Assembly: GCF_000615945.1 (NCBI RefSeq)
Contig: NZ_BAMO01000001.1
Coordinates: 152,566-216,565, forward strand
Reading direction: 5' to 3'
DNA length: 64,000 nucleotides
Source of the DNA: Caldalkalibacillus mannanilyticus JCM 10596
GTDB lineage: Bacteria; Bacillota; Bacilli; Caldalkalibacillales; JCM-10596
Part shown: positions 47,290 through 56,632 of the stretch, piece after piece
How positions within the stretch are numbered: the stretch's first letter is position 1
Layout of the letters: every line of letters starts with the position of its first letter
Made by a program: the position numbers and the translations under genes
Notes under the pieces: generated by a model
Databases searched by the model: none
Told to the model about the DNA's origin: nothing
The model's input: the letters and a program-made list of their open reading frames with translations, nothing else

Positions 47290-47319
47290 TTGAGAACAAA
47301 AGACGAGGTATGATACAAT
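47290..47319 (+). promoter_or_regulatory. SigA-type promoter of dapH-dapL-patA
   Basis: TTGAGA, 18-base spacer, TACAAT, 31 bases before the dapH ATG. Confidence 0.5.
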
Positions 47320-47350
47320 AAAGGATATTGATTTTTGGGAGGAATGGAAG

Positions 47351-48070
47351 ATGAAAATGATGGATGCAAATGAGATTATCTCATTTATTCAGAACAGTGA
47401 GAAAAAAACCCCTGTACAAGTACATATTAAGGGTGAACTGGAAGGTATTGATTTTGGAGCGAATACAAAAAGCTTCATTACAGGAAATGTAGGAGTACTG
47501 TTTGGTGAATGGAAAGATATTCAAGCTGCTATTCAAGCGAATGAAGCTAAAATTGAAGATTTTGTCGTAGAGAATGATCGTCGCAATTCAGCGATTCCTT
47601 TATTAGATATGAAGAATATTCATGCTCGAATTGAACCGGGAGCCATTATCCGCGATCAAGTGGAGATTGGTAACAATGCAGTCATTATGATGGGTGCAAG
47701 CATTAATATTGGAGCTGTCATTGGTGAAGGAACCATGATCGACATGAACGTAGTAGTTGGAGGAAGAGGAACGATCGGGAAGAACTGCCATATCGGTGCT
47801 GGATCGGTTATTGCAGGTGTCATTGAGCCCCCTTCAGCAACCCCAGTTATTATTGAAGATGATGTGGTAGTAGGGGCTAACGCCGTTATTCTGGAAGGGG
47901 TAAGAGTAGGGAAAGGTTCTGTTGTAGCAGCAGGAGCCATTGTAATCGAAGATGTTCCTGAAAATGTTGTTGTAGCAGGAACCCCAGCTCGAATTATTAA
48001 AACAATTGATGAGAAAACCAAGTCTAAAACGGAAATTAAACAAGAGCTTCGTCAGCTAAATGCTGAGTAA
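47351..48070 (+). CDS. dapH: 2,3,4,5-tetrahydropyridine-2,6-dicarboxylate N-acetyltransferase
   Basis: 239 residues with an N-terminal helical domain and a left-handed beta-helix of hexapeptide repeats ([17 protein letters not shown] onward). The family pattern [17 protein letters not shown] and [10 protein letters not shown] near the end identify the acetyl-using enzyme. It adds an acetyl group to tetrahydrodipicolinate in the DAP/lysine pathway. GGGAGG lies eight bases before the ATG. The deacetylase (dapL) and the aminotransferase (patA) follow in that order, making a full acetylase branch. Confidence 0.93.
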   Translation: MKMMDANEIISFIQNSEKKTPVQVHIKGELEGIDFGANTKSFITGNVGVLFGEWKDIQAAIQANEAKIEDFVVENDRRNSAIPLLDMKNIHARIEPGAIIRDQVEIGNNAVIMMGASINIGAVIGEGTMIDMNVVVGGRGTIGKNCHIGAGSVIAGVIEPPSATPVIIEDDVVVGANAVILEGVRVGKGSVVAAGAIVIEDVPENVVVAGTPARIIKTIDEKTKSKTEIKQELRQLNAE

Positions 48071-48076
48071 TGTGTG

Positions 48077-49213
48077 ATGAGTATCAACCCTTTTATAAAA
48101 ATCAGACGAGAACTGCATCAGATTCCTGAAAAAGGATTTGAGGAGCTAAAGACACAAGCGTATCTCCTTCGTTATCTTTCTTCTTTAGCACAGGAACGCT
48201 TGGAAATAAAAAAGTGGAAAACAGGCTTGCTTGTTCGAATTCAAGGCTCTAATCCTACTAAAACAATTGGCTATCGAGCTGATATGGATGGATTACCGAT
48301 GGAAGAACAGACAAGCTATCCTTTTAAGTCCACTCATCCGGGGATGATGCACGCGTGTGGGCATGATCTACATATGAGTATTGCTTTAGGAATTTTAACT
48401 CATTTTGCAGAGCATGTGGTGGAAGATAACCTCCTATTTATTTTCCAACCGGCGGAAGAAGGACCTGGAGGAGCAGAACCAATGCTAGAAAGTGAAGAAT
48501 TCCAATCTTGGAAGCCAGATCTCATCTTTGCCCTGCATATCGCTCCTGAATATCCAGTAGGGACGATTGCCACGAAGCCAGGGATTCTTTTTGCCAATAC
48601 GTCTGAACTATTCATTGATTTTGTTGGTCAAGGAGGACATGCGGCATTTCCTCATTTGGCGAATGATATGGTGGTAGCGGCAAGTCATTTTGTCACTCAG
48701 CTACAAAGCATTGTTTCAAGGAATATCAATCCTCTTGACTCTGCTGTGGTTACAATCGGCAAGATTGATGGGGGAACGAAGCAAAATATCATTGCTGAGA
48801 AAGCGCGTGTCGAAGGAACCATCCGTACATTATCGATGGAATCAATGTCTTTAATCAAGAACAGAATTGAAGCCTTGGTGAAGGGAATTGAAACAGGCTT
48901 TTCTTGTGAAGCGATAATCGATTATGGAGCGAATTATTGTCAGGTGTATAATCATGAGAAGACCACAGCCGACTTTATACAATGGGTGAGGACCGAAACG
49001 GATCTCAATCTCATTGAATGTACGGAAGCCATGACAGGAGAGGACTTCGGATACTTTCTGGCGGATATCCCAGGTTTTATGCTTTGGTTGGGGGTAGATA
49101 CTCCCTATGGCTTACATCATTCCAAACTCGAACCTTCTGAAGACGCCATTGATGTTGCGATTCAGTTGTTCATACAATATCTTTCTTATCAAGCGAAGGC
49201 TGTTGACAAATAA
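48077..49213 (+). CDS. dapL: N-acetyldiaminopimelate deacetylase
   Basis: 378 residues of the M20 metallopeptidase family. [13 protein letters not shown] at the start, [19 protein letters not shown] (metal ligands, near 93-98) and [10 protein letters not shown] (near 127-136, Glu base) are visible. It releases acetate from N-acetyl-LL-DAP. It starts six bases after the dapH stop without a clear RBS, so coupled translation is likely. Placement between dapH and patA supports this substrate over other amidohydrolases. Confidence 0.9.
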   Translation: MSINPFIKIRRELHQIPEKGFEELKTQAYLLRYLSSLAQERLEIKKWKTGLLVRIQGSNPTKTIGYRADMDGLPMEEQTSYPFKSTHPGMMHACGHDLHMSIALGILTHFAEHVVEDNLLFIFQPAEEGPGGAEPMLESEEFQSWKPDLIFALHIAPEYPVGTIATKPGILFANTSELFIDFVGQGGHAAFPHLANDMVVAASHFVTQLQSIVSRNINPLDSAVVTIGKIDGGTKQNIIAEKARVEGTIRTLSMESMSLIKNRIEALVKGIETGFSCEAIIDYGANYCQVYNHEKTTADFIQWVRTETDLNLIECTEAMTGEDFGYFLADIPGFMLWLGVDTPYGLHHSKLEPSEDAIDVAIQLFIQYLSYQAKAVDK

Positions 49214-49265
49214 GTCAACAGCCTCAATTATAGTTAATTGTAGATGAAGGGATGTGCTTAGTTCA

Positions 49266-50429
49266 ATGGAGCACTTGATAAATCCAAGAGTCCAGGGGAT
49301 ACAAATTTCTGGTATTCGTCAATTTTTTACGATGGTAGCAAATTACCCTGATGCGATCTCCCTCACCATCGGACAGCCCGATTTTATGACACCGGAACAC
49401 ATTAAAGAAGCTGGGAAAAGAGCGATAGAAGAGAACAAAACGATCTATACACCTAATGCAGGAATCTTGGCATTACGTGAAGCGGCAGCTCAATTTATGC
49501 AAGAACGGTATGGGCTACGCTATGATCCTGAGCATGAAATCATCACGACTGTCGGGGCAAGCCAAGCGATTGATATCACCCTTCGTACGATCTTAGAAGA
49601 AGGATCGGAAGTGATTCTTCCAGGTCCGGTCTATCCTGGCTATGAACCAATCATTAAACTATGTGGTGCAGTTCCTGTTTACGTGGACACTCGTGATACT
49701 GGGTTTAAAATGAGGGCGGATCGAATCAAAGAGAAAATATCAGATCGAACGAGATGTATTATTTTGCCTTATCCATCGAATCCTACAGGTTGTATTTTAG
49801 ACCGTCAGAGCGTAGAAGAGATAGCTGAACTTGTCCGAGAAAAAGAGATTTTTATTGTATCTGATGAAATTTATAGTGAGCTTGTTTATGGTGAGAGTGG
49901 AGAGAAGCACCTATCCATTGCTTCTTTTTCTGATTTGAGAGAGAAAACGATTGTAATCAATGGTTTATCTAAGTCACATGCCATGACAGGGTGGCGAGTG
50001 GGGTTCACCTTCGCCCCTCGATATCTTACTCAACACATGCTTAAGGTTCATCAATATAATGTCAGCTGCGCTAGCTCGGTTAGTCAATACGCGTCACTTG
50101 AAGCGTTGCAAAATGGAGCTTTAGATGCAGAACCGATGCGAGATGCCTATCGCAGTCGCAGGGATTATGTGTATGAACGATTAGTACAAATGGGAATGGA
50201 TATTGTGAAGCCTGAAGGTGCCTTTTATTTGTTCCCATCAATTCAGAAGTATGGACTATCTTCCTGGGAGTTTGCTAAGCGTTTGCTTGAGCAGGAAAGA
50301 GTGGCTGTGGTACCTGGAGATGCCTTTTCTCATTATGGGGAGGGATATGTTCGTCTTTCTTATGCCTACTCGATGGATGTTTTGGAGGAAGGATGTAATC
50401 GTTTAGAGAAATTTATCACTTCATTGTGA
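49266..50429 (+). CDS. patA: N-acetyl-LL-diaminopimelate aminotransferase (aminotransferase A)
   Basis: 387 residues from ATG 49266; the first residues (MEHLINPRV) match the usual PatA start, and GTG 49254 is an alternative. Class I/II aminotransferase marks: LPYPSNPTG, SDEIYSELVYG and NGLSKSHAMTGWRVGF with the PLP lysine near 232. GASQAIDITLRTIL and HQYNVSCASSVSQYAS are close to B. subtilis PatA. It transaminates N-acetyl-L-2-amino-6-oxopimelate in DAP synthesis. Last gene of the operon; the IS605-like element begins just past its stop. Confidence 0.9.
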   Translation: MEHLINPRVQGIQISGIRQFFTMVANYPDAISLTIGQPDFMTPEHIKEAGKRAIEENKTIYTPNAGILALREAAAQFMQERYGLRYDPEHEIITTVGASQAIDITLRTILEEGSEVILPGPVYPGYEPIIKLCGAVPVYVDTRDTGFKMRADRIKEKISDRTRCIILPYPSNPTGCILDRQSVEEIAELVREKEIFIVSDEIYSELVYGESGEKHLSIASFSDLREKTIVINGLSKSHAMTGWRVGFTFAPRYLTQHMLKVHQYNVSCASSVSQYASLEALQNGALDAEPMRDAYRSRRDYVYERLVQMGMDIVKPEGAFYLFPSIQKYGLSSWEFAKRLLEQERVAVVPGDAFSHYGEGYVRLSYAYSMDVLEEGCNRLEKFITSL

Positions 50430-50443
50430 GTATTGTGAACCCT

Positions 50444-50475
50444 CTCCAACTAATTGCTCACGCAATTTGATGGAG
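50444..50475. repeat. Left-end hairpin of the IS605-like element
   Basis: CTCCA(act)AATTG-N5-CAATT(tga)TGGAG lies 15 bases after the patA stop. On the tnpB strand it is downstream of tnpB, where the right-end-derived omega RNA would be made. Confidence 0.6.
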
Positions 50476-50511
50476 CTTCCCCTTATCTTAAATACAGCTC
50501 AAATTAAGCGT

Positions 50512-51870
50512 TTAAGTTGCCAGCGGCAACTCTAATGCTTTGGTAAGGCTAATTAATGAAGACAAGGTTTGAAATGTTCGTTTTGAAAGCTCAGGAACTT
50601 TTGCCTGAACCACCAACCATCTCTTTTCAGACATGGATTTTTGGATACCTCGAATAAAATATCTCGCCCCTATGTTGTAGGAAGCGGATAAATCTGCATG
50701 ATAGACCTTGTTTGTGGAAAATACAGCAAGGTCTTTTTTAGGATTTCTTTCTACGAAACCTGAGCCATCATAGGCTAAGGCACTTGTGTTTCTTGCATTA
50801 ATTCTAGATATTCTCATGCCAATGTAATGTGCCATTTCTTCGACTTTGTTTTGAATACCTTTCTTACGCCAGTAACGGAGTTTGAAACGAAGTTTCTTGG
50901 CTCCCCAAAAGCCCTTCGGGACGTTCATTTTGTCAAGGTACTCAAAAACGATTGTATGACAATCGTGTTCTTTGGCAAACTTTACGATTCCATGAGACGT
51001 ATGGTTGACGATATGTGTTTGTAGACCGTTGATCCGTCTCCAAAAATTCGGAGCAGCAATCCAACCTGATATCGCTTGAACTTTCCTTAGTTTGTTCGTC
51101 ATCGTGTATAATTGGTCTTTTTCCGTTGGCTGATTAATAAACTTTCGAGCCAAGACAGTGCCACTAACATCCATGACCGAACAAACAGCAGAATTGTTGA
51201 TACCAAGATCTACTGCACATATTTTTTGTTCGTTTAGTTTGATTTTAGGTAATGTAATTTTTGATTTGTAACTGGTATGAAGAAAGTACTTTTTGCCTAC
51301 TCTACCAAGCTTTGGGTTTTTTTCTTTCCAAGACCACACGTTGCGCTTGTGAATGTCTTGTTCTTTGAACTCGATATCCACCCATACCCAATCGTTTTTA
51401 TGGAATACTTTGATTTCAGCTGTATTCTCAGATGTTCTGACAAACATGTTGTCTTTATAAAATACAGGAAACTCTTTGTGTTGTAACTGCAGTTTAGGTG
51501 GCTTTTTGGTAAATTTCTTTCCTTCGGAAAGGGCGATTTTCTTTTCTTCTAACCAATTATTATAATTTGAGCGATAGCTTTTTATCTTCCCAAAAGCACA
51601 CGCAATCGCACTTCTACGGAAGTACGAAGGCAACTTGTAAAACTTTTGGTTGAACTCGCTATACTTTGGTTGAGGGTTCGATTTCGTGACATGGATCAAC
51701 TTCTCAACAGCAGGAACCATAGATTTAGTAGAAGTGTCATCTATGTCTACAAATTCTTTATCTATCACTTCGATGATAAATCCTAATGCTTGATTATAGA
51801 TTTCGCATGTTGTATCGAAAATGCGAGAATGATTAGTGATCTTTTGTTTTAGAGTTTTTGAAATGTCCAT
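50512..51870 (-). CDS. tnpB: TnpB-family RNA-guided nuclease/transposon protein (IS605 OrfB), zinc finger lost
   Basis: 452 residues. The RuvC-like acids are in place: D in CAVDLGINNSAV (near 221), E in TIVFEYLDKM (near 310) and D in YHADLSASYNIGARYF (near 393). Between the last two, the usual CxxC...CxxC zinc ribbon is absent; the segment reads NTSALAYDGSGFVERNPKKD with no Cys. TnpB proteins cut DNA guided by an RNA from the element's end and help keep the element. ATG 51870 follows AGGGGGG. Divergent from tnpA. Activity without the zinc ribbon is not certain. Confidence 0.85.
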   Translation of the reverse strand: MDISKTLKQKITNHSRIFDTTCEIYNQALGFIIEVIDKEFVDIDDTSTKSMVPAVEKLIHVTKSNPQPKYSEFNQKFYKLPSYFRRSAIACAFGKIKSYRSNYNNWLEEKKIALSEGKKFTKKPPKLQLQHKEFPVFYKDNMFVRTSENTAEIKVFHKNDWVWVDIEFKEQDIHKRNVWSWKEKNPKLGRVGKKYFLHTSYKSKITLPKIKLNEQKICAVDLGINNSAVCSVMDVSGTVLARKFINQPTEKDQLYTMTNKLRKVQAISGWIAAPNFWRRINGLQTHIVNHTSHGIVKFAKEHDCHTIVFEYLDKMNVPKGFWGAKKLRFKLRYWRKKGIQNKVEEMAHYIGMRISRINARNTSALAYDGSGFVERNPKKDLAVFSTNKVYHADLSASYNIGARYFIRGIQKSMSEKRWLVVQAKVPELSKRTFQTLSSLISLTKALELPLAT

Positions 51871-51959
51871 GTCTACCCCCCCTTTCCATTTTTTTAATCA
51901 TATGGTATGTTTTTATTATATTGATTTTTAATTTAGTTGTAAAGGGTTTATAGATAAAA

Positions 51960-52382
51960 ATGACATGTTATAAAAGGAATAGACATGCATCATACAAGTT
52001 AACTTATCATTTAGTTGTGATTACGAAATATAGACACAAATGCATAAACGATGATGTTATGGAACGCCTAAAAGAAATAGCTAATAACCTATTTTCTAAA
52101 TGGAATTGTGAGATCATCGAGATGAACGGTGAAGAGGATCATATTCACATCTTGTTTGAAGCTCCACCACAAATAAATCTGGCTAATACAATCAATAGTT
52201 TTAAAACCGTGACTTCTCGATACATTCGTAAAGAGTTCGAAGAACACCTGAAAAACTACTATTGGAAACCATACTTTTGGAGTAGGAGTTATTTGATTTT
52301 AACGACTGGTGGCGCACCTCTCGAAGTAATAAAAAAGTATATCGAGGAACAAGGACAAGAAAAAACGCCTAACCCCCACTAA
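51960..52382 (+). CDS. tnpA: IS200/IS605 family Y1 transposase TnpA
   Basis: 140 residues, the usual size. The HUH motif is EDHIHILF (near 60-67), and the single catalytic tyrosine is in EVIKKYIEEQ (near 127). YKLTYHLVVITKYRHK at the start is typical. The enzyme cuts and joins single-stranded DNA at the hairpin ends. The frame is intact, so the element could be active. No strong RBS is seen before ATG 51960, consistent with low expression. The stop codon lies within the right-end hairpin. Confidence 0.88.
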   Translation: MTCYKRNRHASYKLTYHLVVITKYRHKCINDDVMERLKEIANNLFSKWNCEIIEMNGEEDHIHILFEAPPQINLANTINSFKTVTSRYIRKEFEEHLKNYYWKPYFWSRSYLILTTGGAPLEVIKKYIEEQGQEKTPNPH

Positions 52383-52410
52383 TTGTTACGCAATTTGAAG
52401 GGGTTAGGCG
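52366..52410. repeat. Right-end hairpin of the IS605-like element
   Basis: An 11-bp perfect stem CGCCTAACCCC/GGGGTTAGGCG with an inner AATTG/CAATT pairing that is shared with the left end. It overlaps the last codons of tnpA. Confidence 0.65.
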
Positions 52411-52504
52411 TTAACATTTGTTCAAAAATTTGTTGTAACAAGAATAAACATATGATATCTTAGTAGATGAAATGAGAGCTATTATCAACATCAATTGAAT
52501 ACGA

Positions 52505-52591
52505 TCCACTAGGGGTGCTATGGAATAGCTGAGAAAGGTTGATAACCTTAACCCTTGACCTGATCTAGGTAGTGCTAGCGGAGGGAAGTGG
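52505..52591 (+). ncRNA. TPP riboswitch (THI element)
   Basis: The aptamer shows the conserved parts: CCACTAGGGGTGC (P1 and P2 start), CTGAGA (pyrimidine-sensing loop, 52529-52534), ACCCTTGACCTGATCT-type segment (pyrophosphate side, 52551-52566), and GCGGAGGGAAGTGG at the end pairing back to P1. A terminator hairpin with T run follows at 52672-52700, so TPP binding should stop transcription of ykoEDC-tenA. Confidence 0.93.
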
Positions 52592-52671
52592 TTTGGAAGA
52601 TCGTGTGTAGACCTGTTTTGTTGTCATGTTATGCTTATATTGACAACGTATCGTCTTGTGAACATGTATAG

Positions 52672-52700
52672 ATCCACTCCACTCAGGGGTGGATTTTTTT
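52672..52700 (+). terminator. Riboswitch expression-platform terminator
   Basis: ATCCACTCC/GGGGTGGAT stem followed by seven T, between the TPP aptamer and ykoE. Confidence 0.75.
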
Positions 52701-52761
52701 GTTGTCATTTATGAAGCTTATTCATTTTAACAAGACATTTTACAAGATAGGGGAAGAGAAG

Positions 52762-53342
52762 ATGAAAAAAGGGTTAACATTAACAGATATTTTGGTTACT
52801 GTCGTTATTTCAATTGTATTTGCGATCATCTATAAGCTATGGGGGCCTCTGTATTATGCTGTGAAACCTTTTGGCTTTCAGGTTGAACAACTGATTTATG
52901 GAATGTGGTTTATCGCTGCTACGGTCGCTTTTCTGATCATCCGTAAGCCAGGGGTTGCTTTGATTGCCGAAATTGCCGCAGCTCAGGAGAGTTTATTGCT
53001 GGGTCAGAGTGGGGATTAGAGGTTTTGCTTTATGGTGTGGCTCAGGGGCTAGGAGCTGAGCTTATCTTTGCCCTATTCCTATACAAGCGCTTTTCACTAG
53101 GTGTGGTTTCCTTAGCAGCAATAGGCTCATGCGCTGCCTCATTGGTAATGGATGTGTACAAAGGATATATTACCGATTTAGCCTTATGGAATCTGACACT
53201 ACTTATTTCAGCACGAACAATAGGTTCGATCCTGATTGCCGGTATTTTTGCTTATTATTTGGTCAAAGCCTTAGAGAAAACAGGTGTGACTGATTTAGTC
53301 CGTCCTGCTTCTGCCGATGACTACAAAGCGTTAGAGGATTAA
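52762..53342 (+). pseudogene. ykoE: ECF transporter S component YkoE, HMP/thiamine uptake (frameshifted)
   Basis: ATG 52762 follows GGGGAAGAG. The product has five or so TM helices in YkoE style (YKLWGPLYYAVKPFGFQVEQ and the QGLGAEL motif). The first frame ends at 53017-53019 as LLLGQSGD. The expected LGSEWGLEVLLYGVAQGLG reads one base back; one missing T (GGTTCAGAG written GGTCAGAG near 53003) explains the split. YkoE is the substrate-binding membrane subunit for the thiamine precursor hydroxymethylpyrimidine. Under TPP riboswitch control; first gene of the operon. Confidence 0.88.
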
Positions 53343-53396
53343 ATCTTATTGATAATTAAAACGGGATAAAAAATAGCCTTCCAAGGAGGCAACATG

Positions 53397-54940
53397 ATGA
53401 ATCGCATAGCCTTTGTTAACAACTTACGATTAAAGTTTCCTGGGGAAGAGTCCTTATTATTTAGGGATTTATCCCTTTCTCTTTATCAGGGAGAAAAAGT
53501 ACTATTTTTAGGTCCAAGTGGATGTGGCAAATCGACGTTACTACAGGTGCTTTCTGGATTAATTCCTCAAGCGGTAGAAGTTCCTATTAAGGCGGAGGAA
53601 ATTCAGGTTCCTGATTCTTGGGGATTTGTCTTTCAAGATCCAGATACTCAGTTCTGTATGCCTTATGTTGATGAAGAGATGGCTTTTGTTCTAGAGAATC
53701 TACAAGTACCACGAGAGCAAATGCCTGAAAAAATCGTTCACTATCTCAATATGGTGGGGCTTCATTTTGAAGAGATACACAGGTCTATTCAAACCTTATC
53801 ACAGGGAATGAAACAGCGCTTAGCACTGGCATCCATCTTGCTTTAGAGCCTGAGGTTTTATTCCTTGATGAACCCACAGCTCTTCTTGATCCAGAAGGAA
53901 CAGAGCAAGTATGGAACACCTTGAAGAATGTGGGGAAAGAAAAAACAGTGATCATAGTCGAGCACAAGATTGACCATATTGTCGATTTTGTAGATCGAGT
54001 CGTCCTCTTTAATAATCAAGGGGCGATCATAGCCGATGGTCATAAAGAACAGATTTTTTCTCAATACAAGGAAGAGTTAATTGAATATGGAATTTGGTAT
54101 CCGGGAGTCTGGGATGAATATATCACTCAATCGCAGAAGAAAAAAGAAAAGAGCCTGAGCCAAGGAAATCAATTTACTCAGTCTAATAACACTCCGCTGA
54201 TCAAGTTGTCCGATTTTATGGGGTATCGAGGAAAAGAAGTAAAGATTTCTACACCCAATGTGACGGTAGGTTCAGGAGAATGGATTGGCATTGTCGGAGA
54301 AAATGGAGCAGGCAAGAGTACATTTCTTCTCGCTTTGATGCAGTTAATAAAAACGACAGGGACCTATCACTTGAAAAACAATTCCATTGAGGAGATCGAT
54401 CATCTTTCAGAGCATCTTGCTTATGTTTTTCAGAATCCAGAGTTTCAATTTGTGACTCATTCTGTATATGAGGAAATAGCCCATACCTTAAAAGTTCATC
54501 GCTATGAGGAAGAAGAGATTCAAAAGAAAGTGCAAGATCTCCTTACTTTTTTTGAATTAACATCTCGAAAAGAACAGCATCCTTATCAGCTATCAATGGG
54601 TCAGAAGCGAAGATTAAGTGTAGCTTCTGCTGTAGTTAGGGAGCAAGAAATATTGCTCTTGGATGAACCGACTTTTGGACAAGATGCCAAAAATACTTTT
54701 GCCATTCTAGAAAAAATTGAAGAGTGGAGAAGAAAGGGAACGACTATTCTGATGGTGACTCATGATATGGAGATCATTCGATATTTTTCGACCAGAGTAT
54801 GGGAAATAGCGGATGGGAAACTTGCTGCGGATGTAGACTCAACGGAATATATAAGTCGAACGAAATCGGTATTTAATGAGCTAGGGAAAGAGAATGAACG
54901 AGAAAAAGCAGCAGCAAGGGGAGGCTTGGCATGCAATTAA
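53397..54940 (+). pseudogene. ykoD: ECF transporter duplicated ATPase YkoD (frameshifted)
   Basis: ATG 53397 is seven bases after AAGGAGG; ATG 53394 is the alternative. Two ABC domains are seen: Walker A GPSGCGKSTLLQ (near 41) with Q-loop FQDPDTQF, and a second GENGAGKSTFL with signature SMGQKRRLS and Walker B ILLLDEPTFGQD. The first frame stops at 53844-53846 just after the first signature (LSQGMKQRLALASIL). The first Walker B VLFLDEPTALLDPEG reads one base back; one missing G near 53842 explains it. YkoD energises YkoE/YkoC transport. Confidence 0.88.
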
Positions 54941-55733
54941 ACTTTTCCTTTCAAGAAACATGGGTCCATCGAGTCAATCCAAGCCTAAAATTGCTCTTGT
55001 TCATGGGGTTATTTATTCATATTATCTTGATTCATAGTATCGATTTCATGATGAACTATACCTTTATTGGGCTGGTGCTCTTAGTCTTTTTTTCAGGGCA
55101 TCCGTGGCAGAGAGTTCTGCTTCTCTCGATTCCCTTTGTAATTATCTTTATCTCTACCTCGACCTCCATGATTTTTTTGGTAAGGGAGAAACGACTTGGG
55201 TACAGTGGGGCTTGTTGCATATCACCGAGGAGAGTTTTTTTCGAGGGCTGCACTTAGGGTTTCGAGCCCTTAATTTTGCTGCACTGGGCTTGCTTTTTGC
55301 CTTAACAACTCGACCTGTTTATTTGTTTTATTCCTTAATGCAACAGGTAAAGCTACCTGCAAAATATGCCTACAGCTTTATGGCAGCCTTTCGTTTGCTT
55401 CCTATCATGTTTGAAGAATTTCAGACATTACGGCATGCGCTCAAGGTAAGGGGAGTTCAAGAAAAGAAGGGCATTAAAGGAATCTATGAAAAAATAAAGT
55501 TTTTTTCTATCCCTTTATTGGCACAAAGTATTCGCCGTGCTCAACGAATTGCCATCGCTATGGAGGCGAAGCGTTTTTCACAAATGAAGGGAAGAACCTA
55601 TTATTACAATCTAGGATTTTCTGGTTATGATGTGCTGTTTATTCTCTATTTAGTCAGCATGATTGCTGCGGCTTATATTGGTAGTCAGTACTTTCCTTAC
55701 TTTAATATTCCTGATGTCAGACATTATGGATAA
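54931..55733 (+). pseudogene. ykoC: ECF transporter T component YkoC (frameshifted)
   Basis: ATG 54931 overlaps the end of ykoD. The N-terminal half has TM helices; the C-terminal half has the T-component ATPase-contact motifs (EAKRFS near the end, and LKVRGVQEKKG). The first frame ends at 55255-55257. Its natural continuation FFGKGETTWVQWGLLHITEE reads one base back after a run of seven T at 55171-55177; an eighth T would restore about 268 residues. This is the clearest homopolymer error in the window. YkoC couples the ATPase to the substrate subunit. Confidence 0.85.
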
Positions 55734-55769
55734 GATGCGATATAAAATAATAAGAAGAGGTGTTGTGTG

Positions 55770-56432
55770 ATGAAATTCTCAGAAAAAATTCGTAAAAAAG
55801 CAGATGCTATATGGCAGGCTAGCTTCGATCATCCTTTCGTGACTGGAATTGCCGATGGAAGTCTTCCACTCGATTGTTTTAGATATTATGTGATGCAGGA
55901 CTCCTATTACTTAGCACAATTTGCTAGAATTCAAGCTTTAGGTGCAGCAAAAGCCTTAGATCTGTATACAACTCATCGTTTAGCAGCTCATGCACAGGGA
56001 ACCTATGAGGCGGAATTAAGCTTGCACGAAAACTTCTCGAATCGTTTAGGAATTACTGAGGAAGAAAAACAACAATTTGAGGTAGCTCCGACAGCATACG
56101 CTTATACTTCACATTTATATCGTGCGGCATACTCAGGCCATTTAGGAGATATTATTGCCGCCTTGTTGCCGTGCTATTGGCTGTATTATGAGATCGGTGA
56201 AAGGCTACAAGGCTCCACTCCAGACGAGCCTATTTATCAAGAATGGATCGCCGCCTATGGTGGAGATTGGTTTAGAGAGCTAGTAGAAGAGCAGATCAAT
56301 CGATTAGATGAGATTGCCTCACAGGTGACAGAAGCAGATCGGGCACGTATGGAGGAGCATTTTGTCATTAGTAGTCAGTATGAGTATTTATTTTGGGATA
56401 TGGCATATAAGAAAGAGATGTGGCCTGTGTAG
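55770..56432 (+). CDS. tenA: Thiaminase II / aminopyrimidine aminohydrolase
   Basis: 220 residues. The TenA active site is intact: VMQDSYYL (Asp near 44), LLPCYWLYYEIG (Cys near 135) and QYEYLFWDMAYKKEMW (Glu near 205). It hydrolyses aminopyrimidine breakdown products of thiamine to HMP, which then re-enters thiamine synthesis. It follows ykoC by 36 bases and shares the TPP riboswitch, so the operon imports and processes the pyrimidine. ATG 55770 is preferred over GTG 55767. Two terminators follow. Confidence 0.93.
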   Translation: MKFSEKIRKKADAIWQASFDHPFVTGIADGSLPLDCFRYYVMQDSYYLAQFARIQALGAAKALDLYTTHRLAAHAQGTYEAELSLHENFSNRLGITEEEKQQFEVAPTAYAYTSHLYRAAYSGHLGDIIAALLPCYWLYYEIGERLQGSTPDEPIYQEWIAAYGGDWFRELVEEQINRLDEIASQVTEADRARMEEHFVISSQYEYLFWDMAYKKEMWPV

Positions 56433-56464
56433 GTTGATTAAATAGAAAAAAATGATTTTTTTCA

Positions 56465-56538
56465 GACTGTCGAAAGGATTCGGCAGTCCTTTTAAACTGA
56501 GGTTTGCGAGAGTCAATTTACCAAATTGGCTCTTTTTT
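56465..56538 (+). terminator. Tandem terminators after tenA
   Basis: First: GACTGTCGAA/TTCGGCAGTC with CTTTT (56465-56493). Second: AGAGTCAATTT/AAATTGGCTCT with six T (56509-56538). Confidence 0.75.
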
Positions 56539-56632
56539 AATATTTTTTACAAAAAATTAATTTAAAAAAAGGAATATTTAGAGTATTATAGAAATGTAGA
56601 ATCATACCAATATTTTGAAAGGGTGATGTATT

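Larger units (their letters stand above)
50435..52415. mobile_element. IS200/IS605-type element with divergent tnpB and tnpA
   Basis: The element holds tnpB (minus) and tnpA (plus), arranged as in IS605. Both ends carry related hairpins with the core AATTG-N5-CAATT: left 50444-50475 (CTCCA...TGGAG) and right 52366-52410 (CGCCTAACCCC...GGGGTTAGGCG). Like the family, it has no long terminal inverted repeats and no obvious target duplication. On the minus strand the right flank reads TTAAC before the first hairpin, a plausible TnpA cleavage site, and TTCAC ends the left side; the exact boundaries are inferred. It separates patA from the thiamine operon. Confidence 0.75.

Noticed and set aside
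51523..51870. TnpB considered a decayed pseudogene
   Set aside because: The reading frame is complete, the RuvC acids are kept and the RBS is good; only the zinc ribbon is absent.
53025..53342. Separate gene for a 105-aa membrane protein
   Set aside because: The frame is the C-terminal half of YkoE; LGSEWGLEVLLYG bridges the two frames if one T is restored.
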